64,000 bases of DNA from contig JAPSLB010000014.1 in NCBI GenBank assembly GCA_031181145.1, positions 1 to 64,000 of the forward strand, read 5' to 3'. The first letter of the stretch is position 1; each line of letters begins with the position of its first letter. The notes below the pieces were generated by a model, which worked only from the letters and a program-made list of their open reading frames with translations, searched no databases and had not been told where the DNA came from. The DNA comes from Microvirga sp. (GTDB taxonomy: Bacteria; Pseudomonadota; Alphaproteobacteria; Rhizobiales; Beijerinckiaceae). A program made the translations under genes and the position numbers. Shown piece after piece: positions 19,501 to 28,089 of this stretch.

Positions 19501-20757
19501 ATGTTGTCTCGCCGTGCCCTCCTGACAGGATCGCTAGCCCTCGTCCTGACGCCTGCCACCGTCGCTATGGCCCAGAGCCAGGCCGAGTGGTCGCAGAATT
19601 ACGAGGCTGTGTCCCGCACTCGTGTGCAGCGGACTTCGACTCCGATGCTTTCCCAGGAATCCCTGGCCGCCACGGAGCATATGATCGAGTACTACCGCAA
19701 CATCGCGGCCCGCGGCGGATGGCAGCCGGTCCAGGGTGTGCAGGGTCTGCGGGTCGGCTCCAAGAGCCCCGCGGTTGTCGCGCTGCGCCACCGCCTGATC
19801 ATCACCGGCGATCTCGATCCTGCGGCGGGCGAATCGCCGATCTACGACTCTTACGTGGAGGCCGGTGTGCGCCGCTTCCAGGCCCGCCACGGCATCAGCT
19901 CCACGGGCACCATGACGGCCGCGACCGTGGCCGCGATGAACGTGCCGGTCGATATCCGCATCCGCCAGCTCGAGATCAACTTAGGCCGCCTGCGCAGCCT
20001 CGTGGCGGGCGGCCTGCCGAACAAATACGTGGTCGCCAACATCCCCGCCGCCCTGGTCGAGACTGTTGAAGGCGGCATGGTCCACACCCGTCATGCCGCC
20101 GGCGTCGGCAAGATCGACCGTCAGTCGCCGCTCCTGAACTCCAAGGTCGTGGAGGTCAACTTCAACCCCTACTGGACCGTGCCCGCTTCGATCATCAAGA
20201 AGGACCTGATCCCGAAGATGCAGAAGGAGCCGAACTATCTGACGGACAACAAGATCCGCATCTTCAGCGGCAACCAGGAGATCCTGCCCTCCCAGGTGAA
20301 CTGGTTCTCGGACGAGGCGACCCGCTACCGTTTCCGTCAGGATCCGGGCGGCGAGCTCAACTCCATGGGCTTCGTGCGCATCAACATCCCGAACCAGCAC
20401 GGCGTGTACATGCACGACACGCCCTCGAAGGGCATCTTTGGCGACGACTTCCGTTTCGTCTCCTCGGGCTGCATCCGCGTGCAGAACGTGCGCGACTACA
20501 TCGAATGGCTCCTGAAGGACACCCCCGGCTGGACCCGGGAGCAGATTGATGCGACCTTCAAATCCGGCGAGAGGATCGACGCGCGCCTTGCGCAGCCGGT
20601 TCCGATTCACTGGATCTACATGACCGCCTGGGCGACCCCGGACGGGCTCGTGCAGTTCCGGGATGACATCTACAACAAGGACGGTCTGGGCAGCGCAATC
20701 CCGGTGGCCAGCCGCACCCCGACCGAACCGGACGAGGAAATGTTCCTCCAGAACTGA
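19501..20757 (+). CDS. murein L,D-transpeptidase (YkuD family) with peptidoglycan-binding domain
   Basis: These enzymes make or change 3-3 crosslinks in peptidoglycan, or attach proteins to it. The 418-residue product starts with a twin-arginine-like, Sec-type signal (LSRRALLTGSLALVLTPATVAMA, cleaved near residue 24). Residues about 85-145 form a PG_binding_1 domain (AGVRRFQARHGISSTGTMT), and about 170-345 a YkuD domain with MHDTPSKGIFG and the catalytic cysteine in SSGCIRVQN (Cys324). The large size matches the YcbB-type group. The ATG at 19501 begins the signal peptide; an in-frame upstream codon adds unrelated residues. A strong terminator follows. Confidence 0.93.
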   Translation: MLSRRALLTGSLALVLTPATVAMAQSQAEWSQNYEAVSRTRVQRTSTPMLSQESLAATEHMIEYYRNIAARGGWQPVQGVQGLRVGSKSPAVVALRHRLIITGDLDPAAGESPIYDSYVEAGVRRFQARHGISSTGTMTAATVAAMNVPVDIRIRQLEINLGRLRSLVAGGLPNKYVVANIPAALVETVEGGMVHTRHAAGVGKIDRQSPLLNSKVVEVNFNPYWTVPASIIKKDLIPKMQKEPNYLTDNKIRIFSGNQEILPSQVNWFSDEATRYRFRQDPGGELNSMGFVRINIPNQHGVYMHDTPSKGIFGDDFRFVSSGCIRVQNVRDYIEWLLKDTPGWTREQIDATFKSGERIDARLAQPVPIHWIYMTAWATPDGLVQFRDDIYNKDGLGSAIPVASRTPTEPDEEMFLQN

Positions 20758-20777
20758 GGCCGCAGGCCTGAAAGGCA

Positions 20778-20813
20778 CAACAGCCCGCCCTTCGAGGCGG
20801 GCTGTTGCTTTTC
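20778..20813 (+). terminator. intrinsic terminator after the L,D-transpeptidase
   Basis: CAACAGCCCGCC (20778-20789) pairs perfectly with 20796-20807 (12 base pairs) around a 6-base loop, followed by CTTTTC. It lies 20 bases after the stop codon. Confidence 0.9.
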
Positions 20814-21076
20814 AAACGATGGATCAACGAGGTGCAAGTCGCTGACCCAAAACGAGAATCCTCTTCTGCGGCTCATCCGATGCCCCGTTTTGGGGCGCTT
20901 CGTTGGAGCGGAGCCGGAGGAGAGCGTCAGCGGCCCGGAGGGCCGCGCCGGTGAAAACCGGAGCCGCTTTTCCGTACGATGCGCTAGGCGGGTTGGCGCG
21001 CTCGGGCTGCCCATGATAAAGGCCTGAGCCATCGGGAAATGAGCACCTTTCAGGCGGGGCTCACAGCAAGGCGAGA
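20814..21076. other. intergenic region upstream of glyA
   Basis: Together with the terminator this makes a spacer of over 300 bases with no gene. It contains several short self-complementary stretches (CGGCCC/GGGCCG near 20931-20945, GCCGG/CCGG near 20948-20962) and, just before glyA, AAAGGCCTGA (21018-21027) opposite CCTTTCAGG (21046-21054). I see no match to glycine, SAM-II or tetrahydrofolate riboswitch consensus sequences that I know. Confidence 0.5.
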
Positions 21077-22387
21077 ATGATCATGAGCGCGAGCGAAGCA
21101 GCAAGAAGTCACCTGTCCAACAGCTTTTTCTCGGCCAGCCTCGCCGATAGCGATCCCGAGATCGCCCGTGCCATCGGGCTCGAACTCGGCCGCCAGCGTG
21201 ACGAGATCGAGCTGATCGCCTCCGAGAACATCGTGTCCCGCGCCGTCCTGGAGGCGCAAGGGTCGGTGATGACCAACAAGTACGCGGAAGGCTATCCGGG
21301 CCGCCGCTACTATGGCGGCTGCCAGTTCGTGGACATGGCCGAGGAACTCGCCATCGAGCGCGCCAAGCGCCTCTTCGACTGCAGGTTCGCCAACGTCCAG
21401 CCCAATTCCGGCTCCCAGGCCAACCAGGCCGTCTTCATGGCGCTCATGAAGCCCGGCGACACCTTCATGGGCCTCGACCTCGCCTGTGGCGGCCACCTGA
21501 CCCACGGCTCGCCGGTGAACATGTCCGGCAAGTGGTTCAACGTGGTGAGCTACAAGGTTCGCGAGAGCGACCAGATCATCGACATGGACGAGGTGGCGGA
21601 ACTCGCCCGTACCCACAAGCCCAAGGTCATCGTGGCCGGCGGCTCGGCCTATTCCCGCTTCTGGGACTTCGCCCGCTTCCGTGAGATCGCGGACGAGGTC
21701 GGGGCCTTCTTCATGGTCGATATCGCGCATTTCGCGGGCCTCGTGGCCGGCGGCGCGCATCCCTCGCCCTTCCCCTACGCCCACGTGGTCACCACCACCA
21801 CCCACAAGACCCTGCGGGGACCGCGCGGCGGCATGATCCTCACCAACGAAGAGGATCTGGCGAAGAAGATCAACTCCGCCATCTTCCCCGGCCTCCAGGG
21901 CGGCCCGCTCATGCACGTGATCGCCGCCAAGGCGGTGGCCTTCGGCGAGGCCCTGCGCCCCGAGTTCAAGCTCTATGCCCGCTCCGTCGTCGAGAACGCC
22001 AAGGTGCTCGCCGACACCATGCTGGCGGGCGGTTATGCCATTGTGGCCGGAGGCACGGACAACCACCTGATGCTCGTGGACCTGCGCCCGAAGAAGCTCA
22101 CCGGCAAGGCGGCCGAGGCTGCTCTGGGCCGGGCGCACATCACCTGCAACAAGAACGGCGTGCCCTTCGACCCCGAGAAGCCGATGGTGACCTCGGGGAT
22201 CCGTCTCGGCACCCCCGCCGCCACGTCGCGCGGCTTCGGCGCGGCCGAGTTCCGGAAGGTCGGCGAGCTGATCGTCGAGACGCTCGATGGCCTCGCCCGG
22301 CACGGTGAGGAAGGCAATGCCTCGGTCGAGGAATCGGTGAAGGCCCGTGTCCACGAGCTGACCCGTCGCTTCCCGATCTACGCTTGA
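21077..22387 (+). CDS. glyA: serine hydroxymethyltransferase
   Basis: GlyA interconverts serine and glycine and loads one-carbon units onto tetrahydrofolate. The 436-residue protein has the PLP lysine in [16 protein letters not shown] (Lys244 from the first ATG), the substrate-loop [15 protein letters not shown] and [11 protein letters not shown] near the N-terminus. An ATG at 21083 ([11 protein letters not shown]) is an equally good start; GGCGAG just upstream can serve either. The next gene, nrdR, starts 13 bases after the stop, so glyA probably leads the nrdR-rib-nusB-thiL transcript. Confidence 0.97.
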   Translation: MIMSASEAARSHLSNSFFSASLADSDPEIARAIGLELGRQRDEIELIASENIVSRAVLEAQGSVMTNKYAEGYPGRRYYGGCQFVDMAEELAIERAKRLFDCRFANVQPNSGSQANQAVFMALMKPGDTFMGLDLACGGHLTHGSPVNMSGKWFNVVSYKVRESDQIIDMDEVAELARTHKPKVIVAGGSAYSRFWDFARFREIADEVGAFFMVDIAHFAGLVAGGAHPSPFPYAHVVTTTTHKTLRGPRGGMILTNEEDLAKKINSAIFPGLQGGPLMHVIAAKAVAFGEALRPEFKLYARSVVENAKVLADTMLAGGYAIVAGGTDNHLMLVDLRPKKLTGKAAEAALGRAHITCNKNGVPFDPEKPMVTSGIRLGTPAATSRGFGAAEFRKVGELIVETLDGLARHGEEGNASVEESVKARVHELTRRFPIYA

Positions 22388-22400
22388 ACCGGATCGAAAG

Positions 22401-22898
22401 ATGCGCTGTCCCTATTGCGGGAGTCTCGACACTCAGGTGAAGGATTCCCGTCCAACGGACGATTCCTCCTCCATTCGCCGGCGCCGAATCTGCCCGGATT
22501 GCGGTGGCCGCTTCACGACCTTCGAGCGCGTGCAGCTGCGCGAGCTCACCGTGGTGAAGCGCTCCGGCCGCCGCGTTCCGTTCGACCGCGACAAGCTCCA
22601 GCAATCGGTGGAGGTCGCCTTGCGTAAGCGCTCGGTGGATCCCGAGCGTGTGGAGCGCATGATCAACGGCATCGTGCGCCAGCTCGAAAGCATGGGCGAC
22701 GGCGAGGTGCCGAGCGAGACCGTGGGTGAGCTCGTGATGGAAGGCCTCAAGGCCCTCGATGACGTGGCCTATGTCAGATTCGCGTCTGTCTACAAGAACT
22801 TCCGTGAAGCCAAGGACTTCGAAGAAATTCTTGGTAAATTGGCGGAAGAGCCGGAGGATGGTCCACGCCTCAAGAAAAAGCCCGCGCAGTCCGAGTGA
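22401..22898 (+). CDS. nrdR: transcriptional repressor NrdR
   Basis: NrdR represses ribonucleotide reductase genes when bound to dATP and ATP. The 165-residue protein has a four-cysteine zinc ribbon ([15 protein letters not shown], then [14 protein letters not shown], residues 3-40) followed by an ATP-cone domain (about 46-136) with [16 protein letters not shown]. Length is typical. The stop codon overlaps the ribD start. NrdR and riboflavin genes are neighbours in many proteobacteria. Confidence 0.97.
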   Translation: MRCPYCGSLDTQVKDSRPTDDSSSIRRRRICPDCGGRFTTFERVQLRELTVVKRSGRRVPFDRDKLQQSVEVALRKRSVDPERVERMINGIVRQLESMGDGEVPSETVGELVMEGLKALDDVAYVRFASVYKNFREAKDFEEILGKLAEEPEDGPRLKKKPAQSE

Positions 22899-24034
22899 TG
22901 AGTTCCACCGGCGCACAGGAGCAGGGCTCTGAAGGAAACCGGCGGGACGAGCGCCTGATGCGCCTCGCCATCGCGCTCGGCGAGCGCAATCTCGGCCTGA
23001 CCTGGCCCAACCCCTCCGTGGGCTCGGTCGTCGTGGACGAGAGTGGCGATGCGCCCGTCATTATCGCCCAAGGGGCGACCCAGCCGGGCGGCCGGCCGCA
23101 TGCGGAGCGCGTGGCACTCGCTGCAGCCGGTGAGCGGGCCAAAGGCGCGACCCTCTATGTTTCCCTGGAGCCGTGCTCCCATCACGGCAGGACGCCGCCC
23201 TGCGCGGATGCGGTGGTGGATGCTGGCATCGCCCGCGTGGTTTCGGCCATCGGGGACCCGGATTCCCGGGTCGCCGGGCTCGGCCATGCCCGCCTGAGGG
23301 CCGCCGGTATAGAGGTGGTGACAGGCTGCCTGGAGCCTCTGGCCCGCCGCGCTCATCGCGGACACATCACCCGCGTCACGAAGGGGCGGCCCGCCGTCAC
23401 GGTGAAGCTCGCCCGCACGACCGAAGGCCTGGCGGGATCGCGCCAGGGGCCCCGCCTGATGATCACGGGCGATATCGCCAACGGGAAAGTGCACCTCATG
23501 CGAGCCCATGCGGACGCCGTCATGGTCGGCGTGGGGACCGTTCTGGCGGACGATCCGCTGCTCAACGTGCGCCTGCCCGGCCTCGAAAGCCGCTCGCCCA
23601 TCCGCATCGTGCTCGACTCGCACCTGCGGACTCCCGTGACGGCTCGCATCGTCGCGGGAGCCCGCAAGATTCCGACATGGGTCGTCACCACGGTCGGCGC
23701 ATCCCTCGAGGCGGAGCGGGCACTGGCCGCACAGGGAGTGGAGGTGCTGCGGGTCTCGGACGAAGGAGAGCAGGTGTCGCTTCCGGAGGCACTGGCCCTG
23801 CTCGGCACGCGCGGCCTCACCCGCGTGTTCTGCGAGGGCGGTCCGGGGCTGGCGGATGCGCTGGCCCAGGCCGATCTCATCGACGAGCTGATCCTCATCA
23901 CCGGGCGCTCCGCACGCGGCCAGGGCGACGTGCCGGCCCTCGGGCTCGCGCTCCAGGATCGCATGGACGCCCTCGATCTTTGTGCCGACGAGCAGGTCGG
24001 CTCCGATCTTTTCATGTTTTGGGAGAAGCCCTGA
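22898..24034 (+). CDS. ribD: bifunctional riboflavin deaminase/reductase
   Basis: RibD carries out two steps of riboflavin synthesis: deamination of the pyrimidine 5-position intermediate and reduction of its ribose side chain. The 378-residue protein has the N-terminal cytidine-deaminase-like zinc site GRPHAERVAL and PCSHHGRTPPCADAVV (about residues 66-110), and a C-terminal NADPH-dependent reductase domain (about 165-375) with ARTTEGLAG and FCEGGPGLADAL. The ATG at 22898 overlaps the nrdR stop; a GTG one codon earlier is possible. The stop overlaps ribE by one base. Confidence 0.96.
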   Translation: MSSTGAQEQGSEGNRRDERLMRLAIALGERNLGLTWPNPSVGSVVVDESGDAPVIIAQGATQPGGRPHAERVALAAAGERAKGATLYVSLEPCSHHGRTPPCADAVVDAGIARVVSAIGDPDSRVAGLGHARLRAAGIEVVTGCLEPLARRAHRGHITRVTKGRPAVTVKLARTTEGLAGSRQGPRLMITGDIANGKVHLMRAHADAVMVGVGTVLADDPLLNVRLPGLESRSPIRIVLDSHLRTPVTARIVAGARKIPTWVVTTVGASLEAERALAAQGVEVLRVSDEGEQVSLPEALALLGTRGLTRVFCEGGPGLADALAQADLIDELILITGRSARGQGDVPALGLALQDRMDALDLCADEQVGSDLFMFWEKP

Positions 24035-24669
24035 TGTTTACGGGTATCGTCACCGATGTCGGCGAGGTCGTGTCCGCGGAAGGGGCGCAGGGCACCCTGA
24101 AACGCCTGCGCATTCACGCCTCCTACGATCCCGCGACCATAGCGCTCGGCGCCTCCATTGCCTGCGGCGGGCCGTGCCTGACCGTAGTGAGGGTCGGGCC
24201 TCGCGAGGGGGGCTGTTGGTTCGATGTGGATGCGGCGGCGGAAACGCTGGAACGCACGACGGTCGGCGAATGGAAGGCTGGGACGAGGATCAACCTGGAG
24301 CGTTCCCTCAAGATCGGCGACGAGCTCGGTGGCCACATCGTCACAGGTCACGTGGACGGGCTTGCCACCATCGTGGCTCGGGAGGCGATCACCGCCGGGG
24401 ATGATCCCTGGGGGCCCACGGCGCGTTTCATCATCCGGGCTCCGTCCGCGCTCGCGCCTTTCATCGCGGAGAAAGGCTCGGTCTGCCTGGACGGCACCTC
24501 GCTGACCGTGAATTCGGTAGATGGCGATCTCTTCTCGGTGCTCATCATCCCCCATACGCTCGCGGTGACCACCTGGGGCGAGCGTAAGGAAGGCGACAGG
24601 CTCAACCTGGAAGTCGATCTCATGGCCCGGTACGCCGCGCGGCTTGCGGACGCCCGCCGGGCGGGGTAG
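24034..24669 (+). CDS. ribE: riboflavin synthase, alpha subunit
   Basis: Riboflavin synthase dismutates two 6,7-dimethyl-8-ribityllumazine molecules into riboflavin and the pyrimidinedione. The 211-residue protein begins [12 protein letters not shown] and has two similar lumazine-binding halves, with [11 protein letters not shown] in the first and [15 protein letters not shown] in the second, and [11 protein letters not shown] in between. It is translated from an ATG overlapping the ribD stop; a longer reading frame extending left across ribD is only a shadow in another frame. Confidence 0.96.
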   Translation: MFTGIVTDVGEVVSAEGAQGTLKRLRIHASYDPATIALGASIACGGPCLTVVRVGPREGGCWFDVDAAAETLERTTVGEWKAGTRINLERSLKIGDELGGHIVTGHVDGLATIVAREAITAGDDPWGPTARFIIRAPSALAPFIAEKGSVCLDGTSLTVNSVDGDLFSVLIIPHTLAVTTWGERKEGDRLNLEVDLMARYAARLADARRAG

Positions 24670-24732
24670 GGGAACGTCCATCTCATTCGTGTTTCACCCC
24701 ATATCAATCGACGCTGTCCGCTCGGCGCCGAA

Positions 24733-24752
24733 CCTCTCCGGCAAGGGAGAGG
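24733..24752 (+). promoter_or_regulatory. hairpin over the ribH translation start region
   Basis: CCTCTCC (24733-24739) is exactly complementary to GGAGAGG (24746-24752), which includes the purine-rich sequence just before the ATG at 24753. The hairpin could limit ribosome access to that ATG, while leaving the AAGGA before the second ATG (24768) free. It also resembles CTCTCC-GGGAGAG palindromes that are scattered in intergenic DNA of many bacteria. Confidence 0.5.
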
Positions 24753-25256
24753 ATGAAGGACTGTCCCATGGTCTCGCATTCCGCAAAGCCGCAAAGCTCC
24801 CGCCCGCCGGTTCCCGGCGCCCGCATTCTGATCGTCGAGGCGCGGTTCTATGACGATATCGCCGACGAGCTCCTGCGCGGGGCTCGGGAGGCGGTCGAGA
24901 CGGCCCAGGCCGCCATGGACGTGCTGACGCTCGATGGCGCGCTCGAGATCCCGGCGACCGTCGCGATTGCGCTCGACGCCGCCGAGAAGGCGGGAAAGCC
25001 CTACGACGCCGTCGTGGCCCTGGGCTGCGTGATCCGCGGCGAGACGGGCCACTACGATATCGTGGCGGGCGAGAGCGCCCGCGCGCTCATGGACCTGTCC
25101 GTTGCACGCAAGATCCCGCTCGCCAACGGCATCCTGACCGTAGAGAATGAAAAGCAGGCTTGGACCCGGGCGAGCGTGAATGAATTGAATAAGGGCGCGG
25201 GTGCGGTGGAAGCGGCGCTCGCCGTTCTGCGCATCAAGAAGAAGCTGGAGGCCTGA
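24753..25256 (+). CDS. ribH: 6,7-dimethyl-8-ribityllumazine synthase
   Basis: RibH condenses the pyrimidine intermediate with 3,4-dihydroxybutanone phosphate to make lumazine, the substrate of RibE. The protein (167 residues from the first ATG) has [39 protein letters not shown] with the phosphate and catalytic histidine region, and [17 protein letters not shown] second ATG at 24768 (MVSHSAKP) has AAGGA spaced 7 bases upstream and is probably the better start. nusB begins 2 bases after the stop, so the two are coupled. Confidence 0.96.
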   Translation: MKDCPMVSHSAKPQSSRPPVPGARILIVEARFYDDIADELLRGAREAVETAQAAMDVLTLDGALEIPATVAIALDAAEKAGKPYDAVVALGCVIRGETGHYDIVAGESARALMDLSVARKIPLANGILTVENEKQAWTRASVNELNKGAGAVEAALAVLRIKKKLEA

Positions 25257-25258
25257 TC

Positions 25259-25741
25259 ATGACGAAGCCTGCAGAGCGCTCGGCCGCTCGCCTCGCTGCC
25301 GTCCAGGCCCTCTACCAGATGGACCTCTCCGGCAAGACCGTCGTGGACGCGCTTGCCGAGTTCGAGGCCTTCTGGATCGGCCGCGAGGTCGAAGGCATCG
25401 AGTTCAAGCCCTCCGATATCGAGTTCTTCCGCAACGTCATATCCGGGGTGGTGCAGAACCAGCGCGACATTGACGTGAGGATCGACAAGGCGCTGTCCGA
25501 AGGCTGGCCCCTGCGCCGCGTTGAGGCCGTTCTGCGCGCCATCCTGCGTGCCGGTGGTTATGAGCTTATGTTCCGCAAGGACGTCCCCGCCCGCGTGGTG
25601 ATCACCGAATATGTGGACGTGGCCCACGGCTTCTACGGCGAGGACGAGCCCGGCCTCGTGAACGCGGTTCTCGACAGGCTCGCCCGCGAGGTCCGCCCCG
25701 GCGAACTCGAGAAGAAGGCGGCCGGGCAGGGAAAGCGCTAA
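25259..25741 (+). CDS. nusB: transcription antitermination factor NusB
   Basis: NusB binds boxA RNA with S10 and promotes complete transcription of rRNA operons. The 160-residue all-helical protein has the N-terminal RSAARLAAVQALYQMDLSG, VEAVLRAILRAGGYEL and the closing EYVDVAHGFYGEDEPGLVNAVLDRL, all family marks. Its position after ribH and before thiL is widely conserved in proteobacteria. Confidence 0.97.
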   Translation: MTKPAERSAARLAAVQALYQMDLSGKTVVDALAEFEAFWIGREVEGIEFKPSDIEFFRNVISGVVQNQRDIDVRIDKALSEGWPLRRVEAVLRAILRAGGYELMFRKDVPARVVITEYVDVAHGFYGEDEPGLVNAVLDRLAREVRPGELEKKAAGQGKR

Positions 25742-25769
25742 GGTCTCGAATGACTCGGTTCGTCGCGCC

Positions 25770-26759
25770 ATGACCTCCCGGGAGCGCCCTAGCGAAGATG
25801 GGCTCATCGCCCGCTTCTTCGCGCCTCTCGCGGGCGAGGGCGCCTTCGGCCTGAAGGACGATGCCGCCTGCCTGTCTCCGAGGCCCGGGCACGATCTCGT
25901 GCTCACGACGGATGCCCTGGTCGAGTCGGTCCATTTTCTCCCTGAGGATTCGCCAGCATCCATCGCCCGCAAGGCCCTGGGGGTGAACGTCTCGGATCTC
26001 GCCGCCAAAGGGGCGGATCCGACTGGTTTTCTTCTCAGCCTCGCCCTTCCCGAATCCTGGACCGAGGCATGGCTCGCCGGTTTTGCCGCCGGTCTCGGGG
26101 AGGCTTCTCGCGAGTTCTCTTGCCCGCTTCTCGGCGGCGATACCGTTAAGGCCAAGGGGGCTCTCAGCCTCTCAGTGACCGCCGTCGGCGAGGTGCCGGC
26201 CGGAAAAATGGTCCACCGCATGAATGCCCGGATGGGAGATATCATCTGCGTGACCGGAACCATCGGAGACGCCGCTTTAGGCCTGAGGCTCCGGACAGCA
26301 CCTTCGTGGGCCGAGAACCTGTCGGCCGACGAGAAGGCCCATCTCGCCGACCGTTATCTCCACCCGCGGCCGCGTTACCGCCTCGCACGCGCTGTCAGGG
26401 AACATGCCCATGCCGCCATGGACGTGTCCGACGGGCTCGCGGGCGATCTTACCAAGATGATGCGGGTCAGCGGCGTGTCGGCGCTCGTCGAGGGGGAGAG
26501 GGTGCCCTTCTCGACCGCGGTGAGCAAGGCCGTCGCGGTCGATCCCAACCTGTTCGACCTCGCCGTGACCGGCGGAGACGACTATGAGATTCTCTGCACG
26601 GTGCCGGATAAGAATCTGGACAGCTTCATGAAAGAGGCCGATAGCGTGGGCATAATGGTGTCCGCCATAGGCCGAGTCGTTGCGGGGCATGAACTCCCGG
26701 TCTTTCGGATCGACGGTACTGAAAGACGCTACGATGCAGGATCCTTCTCCCACTTCTGA
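25770..26759 (+). CDS. thiL: thiamine-monophosphate kinase
   Basis: ThiL phosphorylates thiamine monophosphate to the active cofactor thiamine diphosphate with ATP. The 329-residue protein belongs to the PurM/HypE superfamily: it has GLKDDAACLSPRPG (metal-binding aspartates), TDALVESVHFLPED, VNVSDLAAKGADP and LLGGDTVKAKG in the N-terminal half, and AAMDVSDGLAGDL in the C-terminal half. The 3' end overlaps the following transporter gene by 26 bases. Confidence 0.96.
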   Translation: MTSRERPSEDGLIARFFAPLAGEGAFGLKDDAACLSPRPGHDLVLTTDALVESVHFLPEDSPASIARKALGVNVSDLAAKGADPTGFLLSLALPESWTEAWLAGFAAGLGEASREFSCPLLGGDTVKAKGALSLSVTAVGEVPAGKMVHRMNARMGDIICVTGTIGDAALGLRLRTAPSWAENLSADEKAHLADRYLHPRPRYRLARAVREHAHAAMDVSDGLAGDLTKMMRVSGVSALVEGERVPFSTAVSKAVAVDPNLFDLAVTGGDDYEILCTVPDKNLDSFMKEADSVGIMVSAIGRVVAGHELPVFRIDGTERRYDAGSFSHF

Positions 26760-27939
26760 CGCCCTTGCCAAGCGCAACGCCGTCGTTCTCGCCGTAGCGG
26801 CAGCCCTCGGCGGCTCGAGTCCCGCCATCGTGGTGTCCCTCGGCGGCCTCGTGGGCCAGAACCTCGCCGAGAACAAGGAACTCGCCACGCTTCCCGTGAG
26901 CCTGCTCAATCTCGGCCTTGCCCTCGGGACCATTCCCGCCGCCATGCTCATGCGGCGGGCGGGGCGGCGCATCGGCTATATCGTCGGCGCGGGCATCGGC
27001 CTCGTCGGCGGCTGCCTCGCGGCCTTCGGCATCGCCTCCTACAGCTTCGTGCTGTTTTGCCTGGGCACGCTGATCATCGGCATGTACGGTTCGTTCAACC
27101 AGAGCTATCGCTTCGCCGCGACCGATGCCGCCTCCGAGGCCTTCAAGCCGCGCGCCATTTCCTGGGTCATGATCGGCGGCATCGCGGCCGGTTTCATCGG
27201 TCCTCAGACGGTCATATGGCTGCAGGATGCGGCGCCAGCCGCTCCGTTCTCGGGGGCCTTCCTGGGTCAGGCGGCGCTCGCTTTCATGTCCATGGCGGTG
27301 GTCTCGTTCCTCAGGCCTGTGCCCGCCGCCGCAGCACCGAAGGCGGGCGGCAGACCCTTGGGAGAGATCGTGAGGCAGCCGCGGTTCGTCGTCGCGGTAG
27401 TGACGGGCCTCGTCTCCTATGCCCTCATGAGCTTCGTCATGACCGCTGCGCCCGTCGCCATGGTAGGCTGCGGGCACACCGTAGGAGATGCCGCGTCAGG
27501 GATTCGCTGGCATATCCTCGCCATGTTCGGTCCCAGCTTCTTCACGGGGCGCCTCATCGCCCGTTTCGGCAAGGAGGCGGTGACGGCGGCCGGATTGTGC
27601 CTGATCGCAGCTTCCGCCCTCATCGGCCTGTCCGGCATCGACATCGCCCATTTCTGGGCAACGCTCATTTTCCTGGGAGTCGGCTGGAATTTCGGCTTCA
27701 TCGGCGCGACCGCCATGGTGACCGATTGCTACCGCCCGGAGGAGCGCACGAAGGTTCAGGCCGCCAACGATTTCCTGGTCTTCGGCTCGGTCGCCGTCGC
27801 CTCGTTCTCCTCCGGAACGCTCCTGAATGCGGGCGGATGGGAGACTGTGAACTGGATGGTCTTCCCGCCCGTCGCCGTCGCACTACTTCTTCTAGCTTGG
27901 CAGCAGAGGGCAGGGGCGACGATACCCGCTAAAGTCTAA
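26734..27939 (+). CDS. major facilitator superfamily transporter
   Basis: A 401-residue protein with about twelve hydrophobic segments in two halves and the loop motif MLMRRAGRRIGYIVGAG between spans 2 and 3, as in MFS drug or metabolite exporters. The second half has FFTGRLIARFGKEAVTAAG at the matching position. The ATG at 26734 lies inside thiL; an in-frame upstream codon at 26680 would add 18 residues unlike a transporter N-terminus. MFS genes of this type follow thiL in several relatives. Substrate cannot be told from sequence. Confidence 0.88.
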   Translation: MQDPSPTSDALAKRNAVVLAVAAALGGSSPAIVVSLGGLVGQNLAENKELATLPVSLLNLGLALGTIPAAMLMRRAGRRIGYIVGAGIGLVGGCLAAFGIASYSFVLFCLGTLIIGMYGSFNQSYRFAATDAASEAFKPRAISWVMIGGIAAGFIGPQTVIWLQDAAPAAPFSGAFLGQAALAFMSMAVVSFLRPVPAAAAPKAGGRPLGEIVRQPRFVVAVVTGLVSYALMSFVMTAAPVAMVGCGHTVGDAASGIRWHILAMFGPSFFTGRLIARFGKEAVTAAGLCLIAASALIGLSGIDIAHFWATLIFLGVGWNFGFIGATAMVTDCYRPEERTKVQAANDFLVFGSVAVASFSSGTLLNAGGWETVNWMVFPPVAVALLLLAWQQRAGATIPAKV

Positions 27940-28089
27940 AGGGGCTTCCTGTGGGTTGGGCGGGAAGTATCGTTGCGAACTGCCTAGTTTTTTGCCACCA
28001 AATATGAAGTTCGCTGGGGGTGGAGGCCGTTCAAGGCCAAAGTTCAGGCCTTGAAGAGCGGCTTTCTGCTTTCCCATAACAAGGATGGC

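Noticed and set aside
23173-24033. Leftward extension of ribE across ribD
   Set aside because: The residues are a second-frame reading of ribD; riboflavin synthase similarity begins at the ATG 24034.
22388-24752. FMN riboswitch in the rib cluster
   Set aside because: I looked for the conserved AGGGTGAAATTCCC and ACCGGCGGT elements before ribD, ribE and ribH and found none; junctions are too tight except before ribH.
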